Of a stretch of DNA of 64,000 bases, positions 46,201 to 57,418 are shown one piece after another. The notes beneath the pieces are model-generated. The model was given only the letters and a program-made list of their open reading frames with translations. It was not told the DNA's origin and did no database searches. Source of the DNA: Bidens hawaiensis (Eukaryota; Streptophyta; Magnoliopsida; Asterales; Asteraceae); assembly GCA_021521415.1 (NCBI GenBank), contig JAIQDT010006495.1, positions 95,734 to 159,733 on the forward strand. Reading direction: 5' to 3'. The position numbers and the translations under genes are program-made. How positions within the stretch are numbered: the stretch's first letter is position 1; each line of letters begins with the position of its first letter.

Positions 46201-46952
46201 AGGCTCCAATATTAAGCCTTCCAGATGGAACTGATGAATTGGTGGTATATTGTGACGCATCTCGTAAAGGTTTAGGATGCGTACTGATGCAAAGAAAGAA
46301 AGTAATAGCATATGCTTCCCGACAATTAAAAGTGCATGAAAAGAATTATACGACCCATGATTTGGAATTGGGAGCAGTTATCTTTGCATTAAAGATTTGG
46401 AGACATTACTTGTATGGCGCTAAATGTACCATCTATACTGATCACAAAAGCTTACAACACATATTCGATCAGAAAGAGCTAAACATGAGACAAAGGAGAT
46501 GGGTAGAACTGTTAAATGATTATGATTGTGAGATTAAATACCATCCGGGTAAGGCTAACGTAGTAGCTGATGCTTTAAGCCGAAAAGACAGGATCAGACC
46601 ATTAAGGGTACGAGCACTCGGAATGATTGTTCAAAGTAGCCTAACCGAACAAGTTCGCGTTGCACAAGATGAGGGCTTGAAGGCAGATCAGCTAGAAAAA
46701 GAAGAACTACATGGAAATGAAAGGAATTTTGAGAAGAAAATTGATGAAGTATATTATTACAAAAACCGGGTCTGGATTCCAACACTTCATAAACTCCGAA
46801 AGCTGATACTTGATGAAGCACACAAATCCAAATATTCTATTCATCCAGGTACTGATAAGATGTATAAGGATGTCAAAGAATTTTACTGGTGGCCAGGTAT
46901 GAAAAAGGATATAGAGGCTAACATATTGATATTTAGGCCCCGGTACGTTTAA
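43296..46952 (+). pseudogene. Tekay gag-pol, truncated in integrase
   Basis: One open frame of 1,218 codons. Gag with an Asn/Thr-rich N-terminus, capsid domain ('[10 protein letters not shown]', '[12 protein letters not shown]') and CCHC knuckles near residues 366-395 and 432-446 ([28 protein letters not shown]). Protease [10 protein letters not shown] near 501. RT '[20 protein letters not shown]' near 732 and catalytic FIDD near 840. RNase H '[17 protein letters not shown]' near 983 and 'YTDHKSLQ' near 1047. The integrase zinc domain starts ('[19 protein letters not shown]') but stops before its CxxC. From 46910 the codons read into LTR sequence and end at TAA 46950. It can make Gag, protease and RT/RNase H in principle but no integrase. 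Confidence 0.93.
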
Positions 46953-49588
46953 AACTCTTTAAACGAAAAAGGTTTCGTTTATCGATACGCTATAAGCTTA
47001 AACGCAATCGTTAATATCAAAACAAGCATTGCAGCATCCGTTAAGCCGAAAAAGATTTATAAAACACTTATATGACATGTTCTAAGCAATCCGTGAAAAT
47101 ATTTTGGAATTTTACAACGAGTCAGTACGTTTTTCTTATTTTACAAAAATAAGCTGAAAAACACTCGTTTTCACGCTATTTCTCACACCCGAATTAATTT
47201 TCTTGCGAAAAACCGAACCCGAACTAAACTTGAAGTGGGCTTTTCATTTTTGGGCTTGTATGTATAATTTAATGGGCCAAAACAGCCCATTAAGGGCCCC
47301 TAGACAGTTCCGATCGCCAGCCCCTTATTCCCCCCACATGTTTTTTTTTTCTTTTATAAAGCTTACTCCATAAGCTTTGTTATTCATTTTAACATACAAC
47401 ACATTTTCAAGTCCAGCAGCTCAAAACCTCTGTTCTCTCAACTTACTTTCAAACCCTAAGGTAAGATCCAATTCTATCAAGTTTTAACAAAGTTTGATGC
47501 ATATGATTAACATATAAACATGTTTTAATTAGTTTTAAACATGTTTAACCATCCAAAAACCCTAAAAATCAAGTAAAATTATGTTTTGATGTTAAACATG
47601 TTTACAAACCAGGAACATATACTTTTTTGGTCAAAAACGCGGATTAGAACATGAATACAACGTTTTTAGGGTTAGAAAGTTCGGTTTGAATCCAAAACCG
47701 AAACCCTAATTTTCAAGGCTGTTACATGGATGATTTATGCTTGGTTTGATGTTATATGATATGTAGATATACTGAGTTTGCAACCCGAGACCCGGAGAGT
47801 CGTTTAAGCTAGCAAAATTCATCGAAAACCGACAAGGTAAACCCGTAATACTCGTTTAGGGGCTGTTTAGTATTAGGTTGTGACGTGCTTGTTTTTAGCT
47901 TGTGCAAATTTGCAGGGACATTAGGGATCATATAAATGAGTCCCTGTTCAAATTTGGTAATTTTTCGATAAACGGAGAATATTTGGTGAATTTATTCTCG
48001 TTTATGAGCGTTTATTTGGGAAAAATAGCTAAACATATTGAAAAATTATGAAACTTGGTTTTGGAGTTTAATATGTGATTGTAAGATCACTGGTAATGTT
48101 TGGGAATCATTGGGAATGTCTAAGTATGGTTTGTGCGATCATGGCTTAACCGAATTTTAACAGCCGAAAAACGCACAAAAAGGCATTTTTTCAAAAGAGT
48201 TAGGTTCTGGAAATTTTGCAGGGGCTATGTAATGACATTGAGGCCATTGGTAAAAATTATGGGATTTTTCGGAGGTCGTTTGATATAAACGGGCCATTTA
48301 TTACACGATTATAACCTATAAAATGAATTTTTATAAATAAATAAATAATCATAAAATTTCTGAAAATATTTTTATAAAATTCTCCATGTCTTAATGTATT
48401 TTTACAAAAATTTACATAATTTATATATAAGTACATATTTAGTTATGATTAATCAAAGATTTAAATTATAATTGTTTTAACGAAACCGGCAGTTTTGTGT
48501 TTAACGGACTGACTGGTATGTCAAAATCTCAAAAGTGGCCAAATATCATATTTTTGAATGATATTAATAAAAACTGAGCCAAATCCAGTTTTAAACATTT
48601 CATAGTACACAACGTCACAATCTAAGACTATGATCATGTTCTGGGCCTAACAGCTATACCCAGATTATCTATGCAGCCCGACTTAGCTTAAACACTGTAC
48701 TAGTAATAACAATACGATACCATTTATAGGAATCAGGCTATAAACGAGACATCTGACTATTTGATACGTGATTTCTGTGCGAACTACGATAAGGTGAGTT
48801 TCACGACCCCCACTTTCTAAACTGTGTTACGAACTTTTGGGGTGAAAAGCATGTTTACATAAACTGTTATACTTGAAAACGTGTGATGATGTGGATTATC
48901 TAAGTACTAACACTTGACAAGTCCCCACAAACACAAGTGATTAACTTCGTGCCGGTGGCGTGTGGATAGTACTATCGGTTTGACAAACCCAACTGTGACA
49001 GAGCCGGTGGGGTAAGCCGGAACATATGTAAAAACCAGTTGCACATTGTCATTATATATTTACATACTGCTATGTGGTGTTAGACATAGTACATACATGG
49101 GGCAAATTGGCTGTTAAATGCCAACAGGAGTGCATGGGCAGGAGAGGCCATGCAGTATAGCTCGTTTCGGTTTCACTTGTGGCTTAGTATAATGCATCAT
49201 ACACAGACATACATACATTCACACTGTAAACTTTACAAACTCGTGAACTGATTTCATTGATACTCGTGAAACTTGAAACTCACCAACTAGACGTAGTTGA
49301 CCCGTTTTAACATGCTTTTCAGGTAAAGCAAAAGTGGAATGATTTGCTTACATGCTTGGTGTTAGGAAGAAAGTTGAATAGCTATGAATAGACGCTGATA
49401 TAATACTGTATAAGAAGCTCGTAAACCGGTTATGTGTTTTTCTCATCTAGTTTGTAAACTTAGTACCAACCCATGTATTATGATGTAAATTAGTTTATGA
49501 ATTTCTTTATAAACAATGTTGTTGATACCAGTATTATCTGTTACATTTCCGTATTACGCTTCCGCAACTACCTAGTCGGGGTGTGACA
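46910..49588 (+). repeat. Tekay 3' LTR, 5'-truncated
   Basis: 2,679 bp corresponding to 38912-41822. It lacks the first 153 bp and an internal 234 bp. The junction with pol is at GGATATAGAGGC, where the left LTR reads ATTATAGAGGC, so at least TATAG could have served as microhomology. Confidence 0.92.
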
Positions 49589-49593
49589 CTTTG
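49589..49593. repeat. Target-site duplication of Tekay (right)
   Basis: CTTTG, identical to 38754-38758. Confidence 0.92.
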
Positions 49594-49862
49594 TCACAGA
49601 TCTGCGATACACTCAGCAGATTATGCTTCAGTTCTTCAACGAAATTCACTTTCTCTAACGTCATTTTACCATTTGTCACCCTCCCAATTCCAGTAATCCT
49701 TCCATCGCTCTCTCCAGCAAAACTCACTCTTCCTCCCTGAACAGGTTTCCATTCGTGTAACAAATTCTTGTTACCCGTCATGTGCCGGGAACAGCCGCTA
49801 TCCACAACCCATAGATTGTTTGCAGCCCTGTTCAACTGTTCCTGCAGGATTAAAGCAGAGGA
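49594..49862 (-). pseudogene. SIRE-C protease region
   Basis: Copia aspartic protease with active site DSG in 'WVVDSGCSRHMTGNK' (about 49812-49768), followed by 'GRVSFAGESDGRITGIG' and 'LKHNLLSVSQICDK', where the Tekay element interrupts. It is in the same frame as gag, separated only by the TAA at 49865-49863. The domain resumes at 38753 on the other side of the insertion. Confidence 0.9.
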
Positions 49863-52484
49863 TTAAAATCTGGGGACCCAAGACCTATTGGTTTTGGGTC
49901 GATACATCCCGTACTTTGGCTGTCCAAAGTTAGTATCAGTATGATTTCTGAAAGTCCTAAAAGGATACCTTCTTGTAAATTGACTATGAGGCCATCCAAA
50001 CCTTCGTGAATTAAATGAATTATTATTCATGATTTGGTTGTTAGCAGTGAAAAACTGAGATCGTTTTCTTTGAAAACCTGGATTAGTCCAATGTCTGAAC
50101 TTTGATGAGTTTTCATTTTTACCATTATAGTGATTACCGTTAGTTCTATTCTCAGTTTTTGAAGACCTCATACCTCTGAATCTCTGCTTCAGAGGGCAAT
50201 CAGCAATTAGGTGTCCTAATTGATTACATCTGAAACAACTCCTGTGTTCAACTTTCTTTTCAATAGTTGTTTTAGATGTTGAGGCTGCATTACTGCCCGT
50301 TTGTCTCACATATGGTGGGACATACGGGTTTAGTGGAGAATTCTTTTCATTTGATTTATGTTTCTCTCCACTTTTTGGTAACACTGCCTCTTCTTTTGTC
50401 TCTCTCGACTCGGATGACTTGTCCGAGTTTGATGAGACAGGACTAGGAACAGAAATCTTAACATTAGAAACAGGCTTACTCGTTTCGCCTTTACTAACTT
50501 CTTGTTCTTTAATAGTAACCTTAACCGGAACTGTCTGACCAAAATCAACATCAACAGATTTCTGATTACTAGGATCATAAGTATAGTTATGATTGTAAGA
50601 TGGTGGAACTTCATGATATCCAATTCCTCCCCTTTTAACTAGGGAACCTTGATCACTAACGAGGTGATCAAGTATAGCGGAGGAATTTCTAAATTGCTCA
50701 AGTTTCCTGTTTAGTTCCACCACTTTCACCTGGTGATCAGCTATCTGTTTATCCCTTTCAGCTATTAGTTTGGTTTTCTCTTCTAACACTTCATAGCTAA
50801 GATCAATTACTTGTATTTTCTCAGTTAGACTGGCTTTAAGACTTCTAATATCTTTCTCACTAGCTTTTATTTTTACCTTATAACTGTTTTCTCTAGCTTT
50901 AGTGAAATGATGATCTTCTTTTAATGTTTTAAATTGAGCATCCAAACTAACAAACTGATCAGTTATAGTTGTCAATTGTTCAGACAGATTTTCACATTTC
51001 GTACAAGGGAGTTTGGTACTTACCTCAGAGAGCTGGTCTGTCACTTCTGCCATGTAAGCTTCATTTTCTCCAGTTACTTTCTCACTTCCTGCAGTTTCGA
51101 TGTTCGCTAAATTGGCCTGTTCGAACACTTCCTCAACATGCAGATTCCAGTTGTACTCCCCATCTTGTCTGGATATCATAGCCCTATTCTCACTACTTCC
51201 ACCACTCTGTTGTGTAGACCTGTTCTGACTGCGTTCTACACGTTCATTTGTGCACTCCTTTGCAAAGTGTCCATTTTGTTGACAGTTATAACACCGCACC
51301 TTTGACTTATCAAAACCTGGTCTTTCACCAACAAACTTTCTACCTGTCTTCTTCATAAACCTCTTAACTCTTCTCACAATCATCGCCATCTGCCACTGCA
51401 GATCCATCTCTTCCAGATCATCAGCATCGATCTGATCATAGTCTTCGTCCAAAGTTGCAGGATCAACAATCTTACCTTGAATGTAATTTTCATACGAAGC
51501 AATGAAAGATGCATAGAGAGCAAACTACTGTTCAGCAGATTCAACACTCATTGGCATCTTAGAGTAGTTGTTGTTAGGAACACTTGAGGAAAAACTACCC
51601 TTGGTTGCTTGAGGTTTAGAAGCATTTGATCCACCAGCTACAAAACACACATCACCATTCATGTTGAGAGATACATGACCTTCATGTGTTGAGTTACCGC
51701 CCGAGTCTCCCTTTGAGTAGTAAGCAGACGATTCAGACTTCGAACTTGAACTTGAATTAACCTTTGCACCATACATACCTGGATCCTGAACCTGATCAGT
51801 TGGTGTCTCTTTACGAACCATGTTAAGTTCAAAAGTTCTTAGTTTGTTGACTGCTGTTTCCAAGTCATAGTCGGCAAACTCTTTGTCTTCTCTCATCAAG
51901 ACAGTGTACATCTCCCATTTCGGTGGGAGAGCATCAAGAAGCTTTTCCACGATCTCATCTTCTTTGTAAGCAATGGAATAATTTCTGAGTTCGGTCATCA
52001 GATGATAATATCTCGAGATGATATCATCAAGTGATTCATTCTTCAAGTACTTGAACACCGAGAATTGGGTTTTAAGTAGTTTAATCTTTGATGCACGAAT
52101 CCCCACATTACCCTTAAATCGATTTTCAAGCGCTTCCCAAAGTTCTCTAGCAGTTTTATACTTCCTGAAGGTGTGAAGAATCTCTTGTGGAAGAGCCATT
52201 GTTATCGCTGCATGAGCTTTGCTTTCAGCCTCATACATTTTCTTTTCTTCTTCTTCCATCTTGTTGTATTTCTTAATCAGATCACGACCCTCATACTCAG
52301 CAGTTGGTGGAATGTATCCATCTTGAATGCATACCCACATCTTAGCATCTTGGTATTTGACATATTGTTCAAACCGATCCTTCCACGCCACGAAATCGGT
52401 TCCCTTAAGCATCTTCGGTGCCTTAGTAGCTGAACCCGCTTCCACTTCCATTTTCACCAGTTCCGTATTATTTATTGAAGTCAT
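49863..52484 (-). pseudogene. SIRE-C gag
   Basis: Capsid/nucleocapsid precursor starting at ATG 52484. Domains: Copia-type capsid (residues about 20-230: 'LKGTDFVAWKDRFEQYV', 'ELWEALENRFKGNVGIRASK', 'LLDALPPKWEMYTVLM'), a zinc knuckle [14 protein letters not shown] near 51290-51250, a long coiled-coil-prone segment (50960-50680), a Ser/Lys-rich linker, and a second knuckle [14 protein letters not shown] near 50240-50200. The frame is continuous but has TAG at 51527-51525 and ends in TAA at 49865-49863, still in frame with the protease. The gag is large for Copia, as in SIRE-type elements. Confidence 0.92.
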
Positions 52485-52940
52485 CTTTTACGAAACGAAG
52501 ACACACAGAAACCCGAAAAAAAATTTTAATTTTTTAACAGAACTGTAGGCGAAGTTGTGGATAACTTCGCTTAAGTCTTAACTTCGCTTGAATTCTTAAC
52601 TTCGCTCCCTTTTTAAATTCTCCTGAATAGGCGAAGTTGTAGATAACTTCGCTTGAGATAAGCGAACTTGTGAGCCAGGCGAAGTTGTGGATAACTTCGC
52701 TTAACCTTATATCTTCGCCTAAACCCTACAAACAGTAGCGGCAACTTCGCCTGATGAATACGCTGATTTTGCAGGTTTGATTTTTACGTTTTGCGAGGTA
52801 TGCGAAGGTGTAATGGGTTGTTTATGATGGTGGGAGGTGAGTAGGACACAAAAATTCGGTAAACACGTCCCGCGAATAGTCGAACGGAACGATTTCTACA
52901 CCCGCGTGATAATCCCGAACCACACAATCACGAGCAAAAG
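52485..52940 (-). other. SIRE-C 5' leader with AACTTCGCC motifs
   Basis: Non-coding between PBS and gag. At 52546-52750 it carries about nine AACTTCGC/GCGAAGTT octamers, including three facing pairs with a six-base centre (GTGGAT or GTAGAT). Confidence 0.8.
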
Positions 52941-52953
52941 CTCTGATACCAAT
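52941..52953 (-). promoter_or_regulatory. SIRE-C primer-binding site
   Basis: Minus-strand TTGGTATCAGAG, one base after the 5' LTR; matches the initiator tRNA-Met 3' end. Confidence 0.92.
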
Positions 52954-53372
52954 TGTAGGTTCCCAGCCGGATCTACACGGAATATCTCGTTCTACGTAGG
53001 TGCGGAATCCCTACGTAAGACGATACGAGCGTAGAAGACGACACACGTTAACACGATCAAACACACGTTACAATAAACAAAGACACGTTGTATTGCAACT
53101 GGAAACACGTGATATCAATCACCGATTACACAAACTGAATAACTCGTTACAACTCTATCAGATTAATTATATCCTCTATCCGTAACCTAGCAGCTTATAA
53201 ACATGACAACTTCGCCTAGCATGTTTAGGCGAAGTTGTCACTAACTTCGCTTACTCTACAAGTTCGCCTATATCAGCGAACTTGTGAGCTAACTTCGCTT
53301 ATTACAAAATACTAATCCAACTAACTCGATTACAGACACTATATACTGAACTACTGACATCATGCACCAACA
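52954..53372 (-). repeat. SIRE-C 5' LTR
   Basis: 419 bp, 416 positions equal to the 3' LTR. On the minus strand the AACTTCGCC hairpin (53207-53241) lies just upstream of a TTTATAA TATA-like word. Confidence 0.95.
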
Positions 53373-53377
53373 CGAAT
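53373..53377. repeat. Target-site duplication of SIRE-C (right)
   Basis: CGAAT, identical to 30222-30226. Confidence 0.92.
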
Positions 53378-54850
53378 GAAATGCTATACAGTCGTTCGAT
53401 TGATACACAGCTGGTGAAGATTCTGCATATAAATCAGGGGAGTAACCCGTTCTTTGTTTTATTCTCGAAAATTTATTTCTTTTCATTGTTCTCATCTAGG
53501 AAGATTTCGTTCTAAATGTGGGGATGAGAGTTTATTTTACTTGTAGAAAAAAATATATTTAAAAACAAAAAAATTTTAATAATAACATTTTTGCACTCTT
53601 TACCTAAAAAATATGTCGGTTACTTAAGTTTGAGGGACAAATACTTGTATATGTTTGGTCCTGTTATCTACTTGTAGACATACGTTCTAGCCATTTAGCT
53701 GAAAACTGAAAGTGACTAGGGTGACTGTTGTGTGTTTTGTTCTTTCGCTGAAAATTATGTCGGCTACTTAAGTTCAATGGGCATATACTTTTATATGTTT
53801 GGTCCCGTTATCTACCTGTAGACACGCGGGATAGCCATTGACCCTAAAATTGAAAATGACTGGGGTGACTGAATTTGAAAAAAAAAGTTTTAACGGAAAA
53901 AATGTCCCTTGAAATTTGTTTTTCTTCTACGTTAAGCAGGAAAGGATATTATTACCATTGTGCTAACGAACTCTTGGAACTTTTGTAAAAAAATATAATA
54001 ATAATAAAAGAAGAGATGGTTTGCATATCTGATTTGGGATGTGTCGGTAGGCCCAACTAGCTTTGATTGTCCTCTTTGGCAAATTTTATTTATCTAATAA
54101 TTTGAAAAGCGGTGAAACCGAATTTCGATGCTTAGGGAGGATTACCATAATTTAAAAACTTTAAAATGGTAAGACTTAGATGCACTCAAACCAGCTCACC
54201 ACCACAATTTCCATCTTTTTACAAGCTTAGAAAATAGTTATATTTTTTCAAAAATAAAATATTGCAAAATTATGAAAAAGAAAAGAAAGTACGAACAAAA
54301 GATGCAAAAAAACATCCAAAAATAGTAAAAGAGACCAAAGCTGCACATACTAAATAGGGCTGAGAGTCTACGCGTTGCTAAAGGGATAGTGACTCTGAGG
54401 TTATCACTATTGGGGCTCGAGGTTCTTAGTAAATAAATATCAAATTAGGGGTTTAGAGGACAAAGTCCAATAATATTTAGGAATAGCTCGTATGGCCTCC
54501 ACATGACCATTCATCTGTCATATTTCACCGAGTGCATCTATTTAGTACCATCAACGAGTCCTTGACTTATGGTGATTTGTCGAACCAGTCTGCTTCGACT
54601 ATATTTTTTCTAGCTCTCTTTGTCTGAGATGGGGTAGGTGTAGCCGTAGCTTTTGAACTTAAAACGCTTAATGCAATTGGGGGCTTGATTGGTTGGTGGC
54701 TGGGTTTAAAGTGGACAAATATACCGGCAATTGCGGTCAATATGTCGAGTTGTTTGTATTGTTTTAATAATGTTAAATAATCCGGGAGTTTGTTGTTTTC
54801 ACTTGGTTATCAACCTGTGTAGATTTCTTTTTCAGGGACGAAAAAGTCTT
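53378..54850 (+). other. Athila-2 3' non-coding region, right part
   Basis: No coding content. A TAAATGTGGGGATGAG word at 53514-53528 is another PPT-like Athila motif. Contains the 145-bp tandem duplication at 53612-53871. Confidence 0.6.
53612..53871. repeat. 145-bp tandem duplication
   Basis: Copies start TATGTCGG at 53612 and 53757. Shared words include CTACTTAAGTT, TATATGTTTGGTCC, GTTATCTAC and GGGTGACTG. Diverged, second copy shorter. Confidence 0.8.
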
Positions 54851-54862
54851 AAGTGTGGGGAT
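54851..54862 (+). promoter_or_regulatory. Athila-2 polypurine tract
   Basis: AAGTGTGGGGAT about 11 bp before the LTR, same core as in Athila-1. Confidence 0.75.
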
Positions 54863-54873
54863 GCTTTATGTGT

Positions 54874-56514
54874 TGTAAAACACACTTGTTTTTATGCACC
54901 TTTTTATCATCTTTTTATTGCTTAATTATATAATAAATAATGGTTTTTGGCTTGTTTTAACATGAACTTACAAAGTTTATATCTTTCGTAGGTTGCGGGT
55001 TTTAAAAGAGAAAAAGGACCGGCTTTTTGGAAGACTTAAAAGGCCTTTATGATCAATGTTTGAAGAACCAAGTTAAAGCCCGACCCAAAAGCCCATTAGT
55101 GTAAACCCTTACATGGATATTATATACAAAAACACAAAAAAAATAAAACCCTAATCTCCCACTTGTTCCGATCGACCAATAACAAAGAAAAGAAAAAAAA
55201 ATTTAATGCCTAACTTGTGGTGAGTATTTGGTCGGCCAACAGGGAACAAATCAAAGGAAGTATTTTATACACAAACAATTTGTGGTGAAAAGTTAGCGAG
55301 CTCTCAACACAATCAAAATATAAAAAAACTAAAACCAAAACCCCTTGGTAATTTCTGATCGAATAGCAAAAAAAAAAAAAAAAACAAGAAAAAAAAAGAA
55401 GTTGTACATCAAGGTTTTGAGTGTTTTTATATGTGTTTTTCACAGCTTAGAGCAGCCATAAACTTCAAATTGCATCTCTATACACTTTGGTTTGTTTTAT
55501 GTTTCATAATTATATTGTTTTTGATCTTGAAAGTGAATTGTTTTGCACTTGAATTGAGGATTGAGTTGTGCTTGATTAATATTGATTGTTAAATGAATTT
55601 GATTATGAATTGGTTGAGTTTTATGATGGTTATAATAAGTATTTGTTGTTGTCCCAAAATCTTATGATTGACTAAACTTCTTTGTTCTACCTAGGTTAGA
55701 TGATTATTGTTTGGTTTTGATGAGTTAAATGGATTATTTGATTAAAATGACTTGAATTTCTATTGAGAGTTTGGTTTAATGATGAATTAGGTTGTGTTTA
55801 GTGGCTGCCATATATTCGATATCATCTCATAACCTCGTTCTTCGATTAATTGAATTGGTTTTGATTGATAGTTTCATGTTCAAGTCTTTATTTTGTGTTT
55901 AGAGTTTGTTTGTGGTAAGAACAACCGTAGGGTTTTGTTGAGATTGTTCATTGATTTAATTAAGAGAGTAAGCACTTTTTAAAGATCGAGAGGTGATAGG
56001 ATGTAAAGTCATCTCATAGCTTTTGCTTGTTAGGATTAGGATTGCGCGAGAGTTAAGTTGGTCTAAGTTGCGTAGTATTCATTTCCATTAGGGTCGTGTG
56101 TCGGTGAGTCCGAGAGGAAAAGTCAACATTTGAATACTTTAGCATTCGTTTCCGATTTGATTCTTACCTAGGTAGACGTTTTCTCCATTAAGTTTCTAAG
56201 TTAGGAAAGTTTTGTCTGTCAATTCCATCAATCCATATAAGTTAAGGTAATTAATTTAGTTAAAGTAATGTAGGTCAAGTAGTTTAATTTATTAAAAATC
56301 AATTAAAAATATTATTCTTAGGAATGTCTTGTCTAGGGTTTAGTGATCATAGGTGTTCTCACGTGTCCTTGTGTTCGATATTCGGACTTCATAGGTCTAT
56401 ATTACTTTTGATCAATACACTTGCCGGTTGTGTGTGGAGTAATTAGGAGTTTCGTTTTAAATTTAAAGCTTAGTTGTGAGCCCCATAGCAAAAGCATTCA
56501 TTATACACACATCA
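54874..56514 (+). repeat. Athila-2 3' LTR
   Basis: 1,641 bp, homologous to 22385-24227 with a missing segment corresponding to about 23560-23860 and many substitutions. Ends CACACATCA. Confidence 0.88.
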
Positions 56515-56780
56515 TCAATTGATATTTATAATTGTTACACAATTAGCCGGGCACAACTAAGGATGGGTGTTACAGTTAACTCCGAGAGAAACAGGATCCA
56601 TGGGAGTTTCTAGCCCCACTTTTTATGTTATGTTTTTCGGGGCTGTGTGCATACTCCTAAGTGCTTAGTTAATACACCTACCTTAAGTGGTAAATGTATA
56701 CTACATGACAGTTTTAAGAGTGTTAATTGAATTATATAGAAAGGGTTGAGAGTGTATGTATATGTCTGTGTGTGTGTATG

Positions 56781-56819
<39 letters not shown>

Positions 56820-57418
56820 AAGTAAATTCATACATGGTTGTATGGTAATGAATGTACTGTTTGTATAGTTAAATGGTTAAAGGGTTGCAGACCCTAATAA
56901 TATATGCGAAGGTTATAGGGCGAAAGGATCTTTAAAACATATAATGATTGTGTATGTACTAATTAATGAAAGTCAGTTAAAAGAATGATAGAATAAAAAC
57001 TATGAATGTATGAATGAAAGGAAGTTAAACATGTTTAGTATATAATGCGTATCTTCTTATGTGTGTATTTAAGTAAGCGTATGTAATGTATGTTCTCTAA
57101 TTAACTAGAACTCATTTAGCGTAGCTAAATTTTAGTACGCATAAAGGCAAATAGGTTAAAACAGCTTACTTAATGGGGACACATGACATTGGACTAAAGA
57201 AGCTGACATCTTGAGAAGAATGTTATGATGTTATAATGTGATGTTTTATATTATGTTATAAGACAAGTGTTTGATTGTTATGATGAGATTTGGATAATGA
57301 TGTAATATATGGTTGAAGTTTAATGTTTTTATGAAAATTTTATTTCACTCTGATATTTAAAACTGTGTTTATGAGTAAATCCAACAATAATGTAGGGCAC
57401 CGAGACCAAGGCCTTATA
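56515..57418 (+). repeat. Right half of the LTR split by Athila-2
   Basis: Homologous to 5830-6970 of the 2.4-kb solo LTR: TTTCTAGCCCCA..., GGGGCTGTGTGCATACTC, ACCTACCTTAA, one unit of the GCAGACCCTAATAATAT repeat, TAACTAGAACTCA, GAGTAAATCCAAC and GTAGGGCACCG, ending in GGCCTTAT. Includes a TG/TA microsatellite at 56761-56816. Confidence 0.75.

Larger units (their letters stand above)
38759..49588 (+). mobile_element. Tekay/Del-like Ty3/gypsy element, internally deleted
   Basis: Plus-strand 10,830-bp element nested in the SIRE-C protease region with perfect CTTTG duplications. 5' LTR TGTGACATTC...GGGGTGTGACA, PBS for initiator tRNA-Met, an extra upstream ORF with a membrane helix, gag-protease-RT-RNase H in one frame, then direct fusion to the 3' LTR. 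The integrase core, any chromodomain, PPT and the first 153 bp of the 3' LTR are deleted. Clade assignment from RT/RNase H motifs and long LTRs. Confidence 0.92.
30227..53372 (-). mobile_element. SIRE-C, complete Ty1/copia SIRE-type element (interrupted)
   Basis: Minus-strand element, 23,146 bp with and about 12.3 kb without the nested Tekay. It has 419-bp LTRs differing at only three positions, perfect CGAAT duplications, PBS matching initiator tRNA-Met, one gag-pol frame of 1,981 codons (Copia order protease-integrase-RT-RNase H), a spacer, an accessory gene and a PPT. Gag-pol has no frameshift and only four in-frame stops; the accessory gene has two stops and a lost start codon. SIRE assignment rests on RT style and the extra 3' gene. 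Confidence 0.93.
22385..56514 (+). mobile_element. Athila-2, complete Ty3/gypsy Athila element (interrupted)
   Basis: Plus-strand element of about 11 kb once the nested SIRE-C is removed. LTRs start TGTAAAACACACTTG and end CACACATCA. PBS at 24231, gag from 24388, then protease, RT, RNase H and integrase to 29886, non-coding 3' region, PPT at 54851, 3' LTR. The LTRs differ by indels of about 200 bp in total (1,843 against 1,641 bp) and all genes carry stops, so it is old. No clean target duplication is visible (TATAT left, TCAAT right). Confidence 0.88.

Noticed and set aside
56628..56831. Small minus-strand frame rich in Ile-Tyr-Thr-His
   Set aside because: Translation of the TG/TA microsatellite in the LTR fragment.
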